DNA of 62,467 nt from UBA6080 sp964607515 (GTDB taxonomy: Bacteria; Fermentibacterota; Fermentibacteria; Fermentibacterales; JCC-6). The stretch covers positions 1 through 62,467 of the forward strand of contig CAZSKU010000013.1 of the NCBI GenBank assembly GCA_964607515.1, written 5' to 3'. This document shows, one piece after another, positions 52,409 through 60,431 of this stretch (positions are counted from its first letter, which is position 1; each line of letters begins with the position of its first letter). The notes beneath the pieces are model-generated. The model was not told where the DNA came from. It saw only the letters and a program-made list of their open reading frames with translations, and searched no databases. A program made the translations under genes and the position numbers.

Positions 52409-52437
52409 AGAATACGACGGGCCGAAAACCGTGTCAA
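52409..52437 (-). promoter_or_regulatory. Sigma70-type promoter for the TonB-receptor operon
   Basis: Minus strand: perfect -35 TTGACA (52432-52437), 17 nt, -10 TATTCT (52409-52414). Transcription would start near 52402, leaving a leader of about 185 nt before GTG 52216. The remainder of the 52217-52643 gap shows no gene. Confidence 0.6.
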
Positions 52438-52643
52438 GCCGTGGTCTGGAACCCGGCGGGCGAAACAGGGTACGCCTCCCGCCGGCCCGGGAGTGCCGGG
52501 CGCTCCGGAACCTGACCGCCGGAACCGGCCCATGAGGACGGCTTGACCCGAAGCCCTTAAACGGTGAGTTTTACCGTGTGCTGAAGCGTCTTTCAGCCGG
52601 ACGTGCCGGGATGGCAGGATTCGCCGGACGGAGGGACCCTGGG

Positions 52644-55610
52644 ATGGACGAACTGGAAAAACTGGCGGCAAGAAGGGGTTCGGAGCCGGTTCCGCTGGAC
52701 TCCCTGATGTCCCGCCGGGTTCGGAACATCCTGCTCATATCCAGCCTCTACGACTCGTTCACCATGCAGTCCGACGGCAGGTTCACCGAGGCCCTCTTCA
52801 TGGAGTACCTGAAGCTGAACCTCAGCTACGCTCCGGCGGTGGTGAGGGTTTCATCCCTGGAGGCCGCCACCGGCCTGCTGGCCGCGGAGCGGTTCGACCT
52901 GGTCATTTCCATGCTCAGGGTGGGATCGGTGACTGCCGACCGGCTGGCGGGAACCCTCAAGGCCATGCACCCCGATATTCCGTTCGTAGTCCTGGCCCAC
53001 GATCCCAGGGACTGTCGGGAGTTCCAGGACGCAGGTCTCCTGGACCAGGTGGATTACAGCTTCATCTGGCAGGGGGACGCCAGATTGTTCCTGGCGGTGG
53101 TGAAACTGGTGGAGGACCGGCAGAACGCCCGAAGGGACGCCGAACTGGCTGGAGTGAAGAGCATCCTGCTGGTCGAAGACTCCCCGAGGTTCTCCTCATC
53201 GTACCTGCCCATGCTCTACAGCGAAATAATGAAACAGACCCAGAGCCTCATGACCGACGGTGTGAACCGGATGCAGAAGCTGCTCCGGATGCGGGCCCGG
53301 CCGAAGATACTCCTGGCGCGTAATTTCGAGGACGCCGTAGACCTGCTGGACCGTTTCCAGGACAACCTGCTGGGAGCGATTCTCGACTGCCGGTTCCCCA
53401 GAAACGGCGTCGAGGACCGGGAAGCCGGTTTCAGGCTGGCTGAACTGATGAGAAGCAGGCTTCCGGAGTGCCCGGTGCTATTCCAGTCATCGGAGGCCGA
53501 AAACAGGTCGAGGGCGCTGGCGACCGGGGCCGCTTTCATAGACAAGAACTCCCCAACCCTGCTCAACGAGGTGGTGAGTTTCCTTCAGGAGTACCTGGGA
53601 TTCGGCGTTTTCCGCTTCCGCCGGGAGGACGGCGAGGTTGAGGCTTCCGCGTCGGACCTCCGGGGGCTGGAGAAGGCGGTGAGAGTGGTCTCCGACGGCA
53701 CCCTGATGCGGCACGCGGAAAGGGACGACTTCTCCACCTGGCTCATGGCCAGAACCGAGTTCGACCTGGCCCGAAGGCTCAGGCCCAGGAAGGCGGCGGA
53801 GTTCGCCACCCCCGCCGAACTCAGGGACTACCTGGCGGACACGCTCAGGGACTGGAGGCTGGGATTCCGCACCGGAGAGGTGGAGGAATGGCACGGCGAG
53901 ACCTTCAGCGAGGAGACTGACTTCGTCAGGATCGGAGGAGGATCCCTGGGGGGCAAGGGCAGGGGGCTGGCCTTCTTCCATTACCTCATGGGGCGCTACC
54001 ACATCGGGGACCGTTTTCCGGGGCTGCGTATCTTCGTTCCGCCGACCGTGGTGGTGGGAACCGACTGCTTCGACGGGTTCATGACCGGGCTGGATACCAG
54101 GGGCGCCGACCTCTTCTCTCTGAAACCCGAGCAGGACTCCTCCCGGAGGGACGCTTCGGTGCGGGAACTGTTCCTGCGGGGCGCCCTTCCGGGCGAGGTG
54201 GTGGAGTCCCTGCGGCTCTTCCTGCAACAGGTGGACTACCCCCTGGCCGTAAGGTCGTCGAGCCTGCTGGAGGACTCCGCCGGGGAACCCTTCGCCGGGG
54301 TCTACGACACCTTCATGCTGCCCAACTCCCACCCCGACCCGGAGGCGAGGCTCCGGGAGCTGTGCGACGCGGTCAGGCTGGTGTACGCTTCCATGTTCCG
54401 GTCCGATTCCCTGGGATACATGGAACTCACCTCCCACAGGATCGAAGAGGAGAAGATGGCCGTGGTTATCCAGCAGGCGGTGGGAGGCGAGCACGATGGA
54501 TACCTGTACCCGGACGTATCGGGGGTGGCCAAGTCCTACAACTTCTATCCTGTCAAGGGTATGGAAGCCAGGGAGGGGGTGGTCTCCGCGGCCCTGGGTT
54601 TCGGAAGAACCGTGGTGGACGGCGAGAAGTGCGTCAGGTTCAATCCCGGCAGGCCCGGCGTTCTCTACCAGTTCTCCTCCACCCGGGCGTTCCTCGAAAA
54701 TTCCCAGAGGGATTTCTACGCCCTATCCCTGGGCGGCCCCTCCCCGGGGGCGGAGTACGGCCTGGAAAAGCTGCCGGTGGAGGACTCGGAGCCCCACGGT
54801 GTGATGCAGCCCCTGGCATCGGTGTACTCGCCCCAGAGCGACATGATCTACGACGGAGTTTTCAGGGAGGGCCCCAGGGTCATCACCCTGGCGGGCCTTC
54901 TCAAGGGCGGCGACCTGCCGTTCACCGACGCCCTGGGCTTCCTTCTGGACGTTGGCCGCACGGCCTTCTCCACGGATATCGAGTTCGAGTTCGCCCTGAC
55001 CCTGAACCACGCCGGGCCGAAGCTGACGGGCGAGATGGGCTTCCTGCAGATACGACCCATGGGACACGATCCCGGGGACGGAACTCCGGTGACCCTGGAC
55101 GAGACCCGGGCCTTCTGCGTCTGCGAGAGCGTGCTGGGCAACGGGGTCATCCGGGGCATACGGGACGTGATCTTCGTCCCGTCCCGGGGCTTCGACAGAA
55201 GCAACACCCGCCGGGCCGCCCAGCAGATAGAACGGATCAACAGGAAGCTTCTGGCGGAGAAGAGGCAGAGCCTTCTGATCGGCCCGGGCCGCTGGGGCAG
55301 CGCGGACCACTGGCTGGGGATTCCGGTGGGCTGGAGGCAGATTTCCACAGCCCGGTGCATGGTGGAGGTTCCCTTCGGGGACCTGGACGTCACCCCCTCC
55401 CAGGGCACCCATTTCTTTCACAACATCACCTCCCTGGGAATAGGCTACTTCACGGTAACCCATTCACCCCCCTCCAGGCTGGACGAGGAATGGCTCCTCT
55501 CCCGGGAGGCCCTGGAGGACACGGGCCTGGTGAGGCACGTCAGATTCCCGGAACCCCTCCTGATAAGGATGGACGCCCGGGCCTCCAGGGGGGTCATACT
55601 CAGGCCCTAG
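52644..55610 (+). CDS. PEP-synthase-type ATP-grasp protein with receiver-like N-terminal domains
   Basis: A 988-residue cytosolic protein. Residues about 25-150 and 175-330 look like two response-regulator-type alpha/beta domains (NILLISSLYDS, FVVLAHDPRD; SILLVEDSPRFSSS, AILDCRF). The rest matches the PEP synthase/PPDK nucleotide-binding domain (GGGSLGGKGRGLAF, PLAVRSSSLLEDSAGEPFAG, GEMGFLQIRP). The phosphohistidine and PEP/pyruvate domains of true PEP synthase are absent, so it is not PpsA. ATG 52644 follows GGAGGG; a start 22 codons upstream is possible. A signalling or phosphotransfer role is guessed. Confidence 0.82.
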   Translation: MDELEKLAARRGSEPVPLDSLMSRRVRNILLISSLYDSFTMQSDGRFTEALFMEYLKLNLSYAPAVVRVSSLEAATGLLAAERFDLVISMLRVGSVTADRLAGTLKAMHPDIPFVVLAHDPRDCREFQDAGLLDQVDYSFIWQGDARLFLAVVKLVEDRQNARRDAELAGVKSILLVEDSPRFSSSYLPMLYSEIMKQTQSLMTDGVNRMQKLLRMRARPKILLARNFEDAVDLLDRFQDNLLGAILDCRFPRNGVEDREAGFRLAELMRSRLPECPVLFQSSEAENRSRALATGAAFIDKNSPTLLNEVVSFLQEYLGFGVFRFRREDGEVEASASDLRGLEKAVRVVSDGTLMRHAERDDFSTWLMARTEFDLARRLRPRKAAEFATPAELRDYLADTLRDWRLGFRTGEVEEWHGETFSEETDFVRIGGGSLGGKGRGLAFFHYLMGRYHIGDRFPGLRIFVPPTVVVGTDCFDGFMTGLDTRGADLFSLKPEQDSSRRDASVRELFLRGALPGEVVESLRLFLQQVDYPLAVRSSSLLEDSAGEPFAGVYDTFMLPNSHPDPEARLRELCDAVRLVYASMFRSDSLGYMELTSHRIEEEKMAVVIQQAVGGEHDGYLYPDVSGVAKSYNFYPVKGMEAREGVVSAALGFGRTVVDGEKCVRFNPGRPGVLYQFSSTRAFLENSQRDFYALSLGGPSPGAEYGLEKLPVEDSEPHGVMQPLASVYSPQSDMIYDGVFREGPRVITLAGLLKGGDLPFTDALGFLLDVGRTAFSTDIEFEFALTLNHAGPKLTGEMGFLQIRPMGHDPGDGTPVTLDETRAFCVCESVLGNGVIRGIRDVIFVPSRGFDRSNTRRAAQQIERINRKLLAEKRQSLLIGPGRWGSADHWLGIPVGWRQISTARCMVEVPFGDLDVTPSQGTHFFHNITSLGIGYFTVTHSPPSRLDEEWLLSREALEDTGLVRHVRFPEPLLIRMDARASRGVILRP

Positions 55611-55611
55611 A

Positions 55612-55646
55612 TAAAAAAGGAGGCGCCCCGACACCGGAGCGCCCCC
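55612..55646 (-). terminator. Rho-independent terminator of the four-gene membrane operon
   Basis: On the minus strand a stem of about 12 pairs (GGGGGCGC paired with GCGCCTCC, one G-T) is followed by TTTTTTAT. It is placed 14 nt after the stop of the last membrane gene. Confidence 0.85.
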
Positions 55647-55660
55647 TTCAGGAAACTTGG

Positions 55661-56305
55661 TTACAGGTTGATCCCCATGGTGGGCAGCCAGTCGAACAGC
55701 AGGAACTGGGCCTGGCCGATGAGCAGGCTGATCCGGGCCATCACCGTGTAGCCGAAACTGGCGCCGAAGGCCACCATGAGCACCGTGATGCCCACTCCTG
55801 CGGCCTTTCCGGTGACCCCCTCATGGGGTTTCGAGAAGAAGAAGTACACCAGGCCGCACACCACGCCTACCACGATGATGAGGTTGTTTATGAAACCCAT
55901 GGTCCCTGACCCGGTCAGGGGCATGATGGTGCCCTCGATCTGGCTCAGGCAGTTGGTCTGCAGGGTGCTCACCAGGCTCAGGCCCGCACCGGTGCCGACT
56001 ATCATGGCCAGGGCCAGCCGGGAAAGACCTGCTATTTTGGGAACCAGCCTGGACAGCATGAACAGGCCGAAGACCCCGGGGATGATCATGAAGTAGTCGG
56101 GGGTTCCGTCGCCGGCCCCGGTCAGCTCGTCCCAGAAGTTTGGCTTCAGAACGTTGTAGATGTTGTAGATCACCCAGTAGCCGGCGCTCATGCCCACGAA
56201 CAGGTGCTCGGCGAACTTGTAGAAGGGATTGTCACGGTAAAGGAAGCTGTAGAGCATCAACGTGAGCACCGCACCGAACCAGATGCCCGCGATTTCCCAG
56301 TTCAT
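55661..56305 (-). CDS. Membrane protein, last gene of a DUF6754-type operon
   Basis: A 214-residue protein with about six membrane helices (IAGIWFGAVLTLMLYSFLY; YFMIIPGVFGLFMLS; and others to the C terminus). No family function is recognised. Its ATG overlaps the stop of the upstream gene as ATGA. With three neighbouring genes it forms a close-packed operon ending in a strong terminator. Confidence 0.8.
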   Translation of the reverse strand: MNWEIAGIWFGAVLTLMLYSFLYRDNPFYKFAEHLFVGMSAGYWVIYNIYNVLKPNFWDELTGAGDGTPDYFMIIPGVFGLFMLSRLVPKIAGLSRLALAMIVGTGAGLSLVSTLQTNCLSQIEGTIMPLTGSGTMGFINNLIIVVGVVCGLVYFFFSKPHEGVTGKAAGVGITVLMVAFGASFGYTVMARISLLIGQAQFLLFDWLPTMGINL

Positions 56306-57162
56306 CGCACACCCCCCTTCCTGCGCCTGTGAAGAATCAGGTAGGAGATGTTGCCGATGATGATGAACCCCATGATCACCAGGTGGGAGATGGACTGAGC
56401 CGCCATGCCCGGGGTTGCCAGCCCCGCCGGAGTGTTCTCCATGCCTTCCCGCACCAGGGTCTCATAGTCGGCGGCCCCCTTGAGCCCCCCCAGGAGCCCC
56501 ACCATCTGACCGGTGCCCAGATAGGTGTAGAACTCCGGCGCGCTTACCGCCGTGCAGCCTCCGCCCACCGGCACCCCGAACCGGTCGCCGGCCATCATCA
56601 CCCACGCGTGGATGCCTGGATCGCCGGCGGAGAGGCTGATCACCAGGTCCACGTCCCGAAGGCTCTGGACCTGCCGCAGCAGGGGTATGGAATCGCAGGG
56701 CGTCCCGTCCCGGTCCTGGGGGAAGACCGCGCGGATCGAGCTGCCCATCCTCACGATGGACACCCCGGCCCCCACGGTGTATCCCAGGTTGACCCAGTCC
56801 CGGTACTGAGCCACCCCCAGGCTGTCGCCCACCGCGGTGAGGGCTTCCTGGCTGAGGCTGGCCCCCTGGGGCCACAGGGCCATGGCCAGTATCCTGTGCC
56901 CGCGGCTGAACAGGTGCTGCGCCAGAGCCACTGCCATGGGCTGGAGTTCGGGCATGGTTGAAGGGTCGTAATCGTAGCTGATTAGCACCACGGAGCCCGA
57001 CGGGAGGGAATCCACCACGTCGAAGAGGTCCCGGCTGGGGCCGGACCCCACGGGTATGGGGTAGCTGAGCCGGAGAGCCAGGGGAAGGAACACCGAGAGG
57101 GCCATCAGAAGGTAGATTACCCTTCTGTCGACCTTGTCGAGTTTTTCCAGCAGCTTTCTCAT
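56302..57162 (-). CDS. Membrane-anchored protein with Rossmann-like soluble domain, operon of unknown function
   Basis: A 286-residue protein: one N-terminal helix (about 17-35), a soluble alpha/beta domain (about 45-240), then a C-terminal helix (about 255-277) with a basic tail. The soluble part has VVLISYDYDPSTMPELQPMA, HRILAMALWPQG and VDLVISLSAGDPG. The two-anchor topology places the domain on one face of the membrane. ATG 57162 overlaps the upstream stop as TGATG. The function is unknown. Confidence 0.8.
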   Translation of the reverse strand: MRKLLEKLDKVDRRVIYLLMALSVFLPLALRLSYPIPVGSGPSRDLFDVVDSLPSGSVVLISYDYDPSTMPELQPMAVALAQHLFSRGHRILAMALWPQGASLSQEALTAVGDSLGVAQYRDWVNLGYTVGAGVSIVRMGSSIRAVFPQDRDGTPCDSIPLLRQVQSLRDVDLVISLSAGDPGIHAWVMMAGDRFGVPVGGGCTAVSAPEFYTYLGTGQMVGLLGGLKGAADYETLVREGMENTPAGLATPGMAAQSISHLVIMGFIIIGNISYLILHRRRKGGVR

Positions 57163-57785
57163 CAGTCGGCACCTCCCAGGTAGCTTCGCTCGATGCCGAA
57201 GATCATCCTCAGGGAGGTGGCCACCACTCCCAGTGCCGCGCCGATCATGACCGCCCGCTGGCCGGCCATGTTGGGCACCTGCATCATCCATTCGCTGATG
57301 TCCGGTATGTGCTTCCAGATAAGCCCGCCGATGGGCACCCTGCCGAGCATTACGATGAAGGCGCTGGCCAGGAGCAGGGTCGCCCGCCAGTTGCTGGCCC
57401 GGAAGGCCCGGAAGGCGGCGCTGGCCACGAAGAAGGCCAGGAGGCTGAACATGGTGGCTCCCATGGGCACCACCATGGTCTGGAACATGTAGTCGAAGGG
57501 CCTGTTCTCCTCGACCCCCCAGGCAAGCCCCGCCGCCATCATGGCGGCGAACCCGGCCAGGACCACCGGGCTGTACCGCCAGTTGCGGGCCCTGGTGCTG
57601 ATCCGGTGGATGTGTACCTGGATGAGGTTCGCGCTGCCCAGGAAGATGGCCGCGGAGGCCACTATCATGTACCAGTCGGTGAGACCGTCCCCCAGGGTGG
57701 ATACGGGCCGGTGAGGGACGAAGAAGTGAAGGATCATCAGGATACCGCAGAGGAAGGTCACCAGCAGCGGCAGGAATAGCCTCAT
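57162..57785 (-). CDS. Polytopic membrane protein, operon of unknown function
   Basis: A 207-residue protein with about six helices (LFLPLLVTFLCGILMILHFF; DWYMIVASAAIFLGSANLI; and others). A cluster of charged residues (HIHRISTRARNWR) lies in a loop after the second helix. No enzyme motif is seen. It lies 10 nt after the DUF6754 gene and overlaps the next gene by one base. Confidence 0.8.
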   Translation of the reverse strand: MRLFLPLLVTFLCGILMILHFFVPHRPVSTLGDGLTDWYMIVASAAIFLGSANLIQVHIHRISTRARNWRYSPVVLAGFAAMMAAGLAWGVEENRPFDYMFQTMVVPMGATMFSLLAFFVASAAFRAFRASNWRATLLLASAFIVMLGRVPIGGLIWKHIPDISEWMMQVPNMAGQRAVMIGAALGVVATSLRMIFGIERSYLGGAD

Positions 57786-57795
57786 TCCATCCCTC

Positions 57796-58941
57796 CTATT
57801 CCACGTGGGTGAGGTTGCGGAGGAACTCGGCCACCCTGCCGGCCGGCTCCCACCACTGACCGATGGAGGCCCCGAGAACCCCCGCCACCAGCATTATCAT
57901 GATCACCAGTTTGGCGGCGTCCTGCCCCTTGAGACTGCCCAGGAGCTTAGGCTCCCGGGAGAGGTAGGCGCTGGCGGCGTAGAGTTCCTCTCCAATCAGG
58001 GTGTAGTCGCAGGCGGCGATGAAGAAGGGGATCTGGCTGACCATGGCGGTTCCGGCGATCTGAATCGCGCCCACGCTCTTGCCGGTTTCCGCAAGGATCA
58101 GGCTCTCCGCGTAGAAGGTTCCCAGAAGGAATATGGCGGCCGGTTTCTGCCGGACCATCATGCCGTCCACCCCCGCGGCGTACCCGAACTGGTCGTCGGT
58201 GAGGTAGGTGATGTTTTCCCGGCGGAAGGCGTCGGGCCTGCCTGTCTGAAGGTAGGCCTCCTTGACCACCTCCTGGGATACGCTCATCACCACGCTCCGG
58301 CAGGTGGGCACCAGCAGGGAGGATCCGTACTCGGCGGCCTTCCTGGCCACCCTTCCCAGGATAACCATGCTGGCGATGGTCTGGATGTCGTCCATGTCCA
58401 TGATGCCCGGGATGTAAAGCACTGGCCTTCCCATTTCCGTGGCCCGGCCCACCGCGTCCTCCACGGCGTTCAAACCGGCTATCCTGCGGACGTAAAGGTC
58501 CCTTCCCCGCTTCCCCGCCTCGATGTAGCTCAGGATGATGATGCAGAGAACCACGGTTATGACCAGCATTCCGATCCTGCCCGAGTGAAGCCACTTCACC
58601 TCGGGAACCGCCTCCGCCTCGGGGCCCGGTTCCCCGGGAAGCCCATGGCTGAAGGGCACCAGCCGGTAGGTGTAGGTCTCTCCGTCCTCCAGTTCGCTGT
58701 CCGTAAAGCGGCCGTCTATGGGCGCCACCGAGGCCAGCGCTTCCCACGTCCCGTCCGGAGCCGCCCTCTCCACCACCAGGGAGTCGGGAGGCTCCATGGT
58801 CAGGTTCACCGTCCACTCCAGGCCTATCCTGCCCCCGTCGTCGTCGGGCACATCCCCGGCGTCGGTGGTCAGGATGAAGCCTCCCCCCGCGGCCGTGGCG
58901 GCGCACAGCAACGGGAGCAAGACCTGCAGAACCGCTTTCAT
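57796..58941 (-). CDS. DUF6754-like membrane protein with N-terminal fibronectin type III domain
   Basis: First gene of the four-gene operon. A signal peptide (to about 19) is followed by an FN3-type domain (about 35-105, WTVNLTMEPPDSLVVERA; YTYRLVPFS) and a membrane helix (about 118-140, GRIGMLVITVVLCIIILSY). A cytosolic alpha/beta region includes MGRPVLYIPGIMDMDDIQT and LLVPTCRSVVMS, with further hydrophobic segments near the end. This matches my recollection of the DUF6754 family, which has no known activity. Confidence 0.78.
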   Translation of the reverse strand: MKAVLQVLLPLLCAATAAGGGFILTTDAGDVPDDDGGRIGLEWTVNLTMEPPDSLVVERAAPDGTWEALASVAPIDGRFTDSELEDGETYTYRLVPFSHGLPGEPGPEAEAVPEVKWLHSGRIGMLVITVVLCIIILSYIEAGKRGRDLYVRRIAGLNAVEDAVGRATEMGRPVLYIPGIMDMDDIQTIASMVILGRVARKAAEYGSSLLVPTCRSVVMSVSQEVVKEAYLQTGRPDAFRRENITYLTDDQFGYAAGVDGMMVRQKPAAIFLLGTFYAESLILAETGKSVGAIQIAGTAMVSQIPFFIAACDYTLIGEELYAASAYLSREPKLLGSLKGQDAAKLVIMIMLVAGVLGASIGQWWEPAGRVAEFLRNLTHVE

Positions 58942-58981
58942 CTCCCCGGGTTACCCCTTTCATGCCAGAGTTCGACGAGGG

Positions 58982-59010
58982 AAGATAGCGAGGCCGGGGT
59001 GAAGTGAAAA
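58982..59010 (-). promoter_or_regulatory. Possible promoter of the DUF6754-type operon
   Basis: Minus strand: TTTTCA (59005-59010), 17 nt, TATCTT (58982-58987), about 40 nt before ATG 58941. The -35 hexamer is the same as that proposed before the exonuclease gene. Confidence 0.4.
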
Positions 59011-59043
59011 GCGGGAGTGGATGCGGATGCGGGAAGACAACCG

Positions 59044-60135
59044 CTAGCGCGCGCTTCCTACCACAGCCATGCGGTAGACTGCGGGACTCGTTCCGGGGTT
59101 CTCGGGCCAGGCCAGAATCCCGCCCCGCTCCACACTGAAGCGCCAGCGGTCGCACTCCTGCCGGGCCGGCAGCTCCACTCCGCAGACGAACAGCCGGTTC
59201 CCCTCCATGTCGAAGACATCGAACACCGGGTTCAGGTGATTCCCCCTGAGAACCCACAGGCGTCCTTCCCCGTCCACGCCCATGTAATCAATGTATGGAA
59301 AGGTCGGGTCAACCAGGTCACCGGGGCTGACGGGAGCCTCCATGGACCAGCGCTGGAAAACGCTCTCGATTTCTTCGGTCTCCCTGTTGACAAGCTCTTC
59401 GGGTTTTCGCTCCATCCGCATTTCTGGAACGGAAATGCCCGGAATTGAATCCCCCTCGGGGGAGAAGCATGATATGCTGCAGCACTCGCCGCGGGTCCGC
59501 GCCGAGAAGATCAGCGATTCATTGTCGGAAGCGAATACCAGGATGTTCAGCCGGAAAAACCTGGAGGAGCCTGCAGCGCTCATTATCACCCGCTCCGGCT
59601 CACCCTCCGGCGAAAATACCACCACAGCGTTACCGGGATGACCGTCATCCTCCGGGAAGAACGCTGTCAGGCCGACAAGCCTCCCATCTCGTAATTCCGA
59701 AATCCTTCCGGGAATCAATTCGCCGGAAAAGATAACCTCCCTAACCAGGTTCAGGGAGGAATCGAATTCGACGGCTTTTCTCTCGTTAGGCCCGAGAACC
59801 CACACTCCGCCGTTCACCGCCGGAGCAACCGATGTTGCCGCCGAGAACTCTCCGGGCCCGCTTCCTCGGAGAAGCCTTTCCAGGACCGGCATACCATCCC
59901 GGGAAAACAGAACCAGCCTGTTACCCAGACCGTCGAGAACCGCAGTCCATTCTTCACCGAGCGGGCAGGCGGAGGTCACCTCTCCCAGAGGGGTTTCGGT
60001 GACGCTCGTCATAAGGGAGTCCGCCGGTGCCAGCCTTGGACCGCCGATGGAAGCCATGGAGTCCGGATGCGTGCAGGAAAGTTGGGCCAGAAGCGAAAGA
60101 CCCGGGGCGAGGAAACTCAGCAGACGGAGCTTCAC
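59044..60135 (-). CDS. Beta-propeller lipoprotein of the RiPP-like locus
   Basis: GTG 60135 begins a lipoprotein signal with LSC lipobox (LLAQLSCTHPD). The 363-residue protein has six-bladed propeller-like repeats (VLDGLGNRLVLFSRDG, VWVLGPNERKAVEFDSSLNLV, DGEGRLWVLRGNHLNPVFDVF in part). It starts 15 nt after the second Cys-rich peptide, on the same strand as the peptides and the radical SAM gene, so it is probably the fourth gene of the operon. A role in binding, exporting or sensing the peptide product is inferred from position only. Confidence 0.82.
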   Translation of the reverse strand: MKLRLLSFLAPGLSLLAQLSCTHPDSMASIGGPRLAPADSLMTSVTETPLGEVTSACPLGEEWTAVLDGLGNRLVLFSRDGMPVLERLLRGSGPGEFSAATSVAPAVNGGVWVLGPNERKAVEFDSSLNLVREVIFSGELIPGRISELRDGRLVGLTAFFPEDDGHPGNAVVVFSPEGEPERVIMSAAGSSRFFRLNILVFASDNESLIFSARTRGECCSISCFSPEGDSIPGISVPEMRMERKPEELVNRETEEIESVFQRWSMEAPVSPGDLVDPTFPYIDYMGVDGEGRLWVLRGNHLNPVFDVFDMEGNRLFVCGVELPARQECDRWRFSVERGGILAWPENPGTSPAVYRMAVVGSAR

Positions 60136-60150
60136 GAAAGCGCCCTTTTT

Positions 60151-60285
60151 TCAGTAGAAGGCACAGATGTCGAACTTGCTGCAAAGAAATACCGAATCAC
60201 AGAAGAACCAGCCGCTGCAGGTGTACCCCTGGCATATCCTTGCAACAAGCGCGCCGGGAAGGGAAGGTTCGATGACAATCTCCAT
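60151..60285 (-). CDS. Cys-rich peptide B, probable RiPP precursor
   Basis: A 44-codon frame from ATG 60285 with AAAAGGAG 7 nt upstream. A Cys-free leader (MEIVIEPSLPGALVAR) precedes a core with five cysteines (18, 23, 29, 35, 41; spacing C-x4-C-x5-C-x5-C-x5-C) and an aromatic end (AFY). It shares with peptide A the leader pattern M-x-I...P...PG...AR at positions 15-16 and the CD-x4-C core step. The nearby SPASM maturase makes thioether-type modification (sacti- or ranthipeptide-like) the leading hypothesis. Confidence 0.82.
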   Translation of the reverse strand: MEIVIEPSLPGALVARICQGYTCSGWFFCDSVFLCSKFDICAFY

Positions 60286-60299
60286 GGCTGTACTCCTTT

Positions 60300-60431
60300 T
60301 CAAAACACACACCCCACGGAACCGCAGCTGAAAGGAGTGTCACACGTGTAACCAGGGGAGCAGAGGAACTTGTCACACTGTTCCCTGGCGAATACACCGG
60401 GGACAGGTATTACTGGATCACATATCAACAC
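60300..60431 (-). CDS. Cys-rich peptide A, probable RiPP precursor
   Basis: A 43-codon frame from GTG 60431, 14 nt upstream of peptide B. The start lies within the end of the radical SAM gene (7-nt overlap), with AAAGGGG 9 nt before it; TTG 60434 is an alternative. The leader (MLICDPVIPVPGVFAREQ) is followed by CDKFLCSPGYTCDTPFSC and GSVGCVF. Core cysteines are at 19, 24, 30, 36 and 41 (C-x4-C-x5-C-x5-C-x4-C); one extra Cys is in the leader. It aligns with peptide B almost without gaps, which supports both being real genes despite their size. Confidence 0.82.
   Translation of the reverse strand: MLICDPVIPVPGVFAREQCDKFLCSPGYTCDTPFSCGSVGCVF

Noticed and set aside
60197..60397. 66-codon minus-strand frame over the Cys-rich peptides
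   Set aside because: Lacks the Cys pattern and homology between copies; the two shorter frames A and B align with each other and have better ribosome sites.
60300..60431. Peptide A region as another selenocysteine gene because of several TGA triplets
   Set aside because: The TGAs are in a different frame whose product has no redox motif; the real frame needs no recoding.
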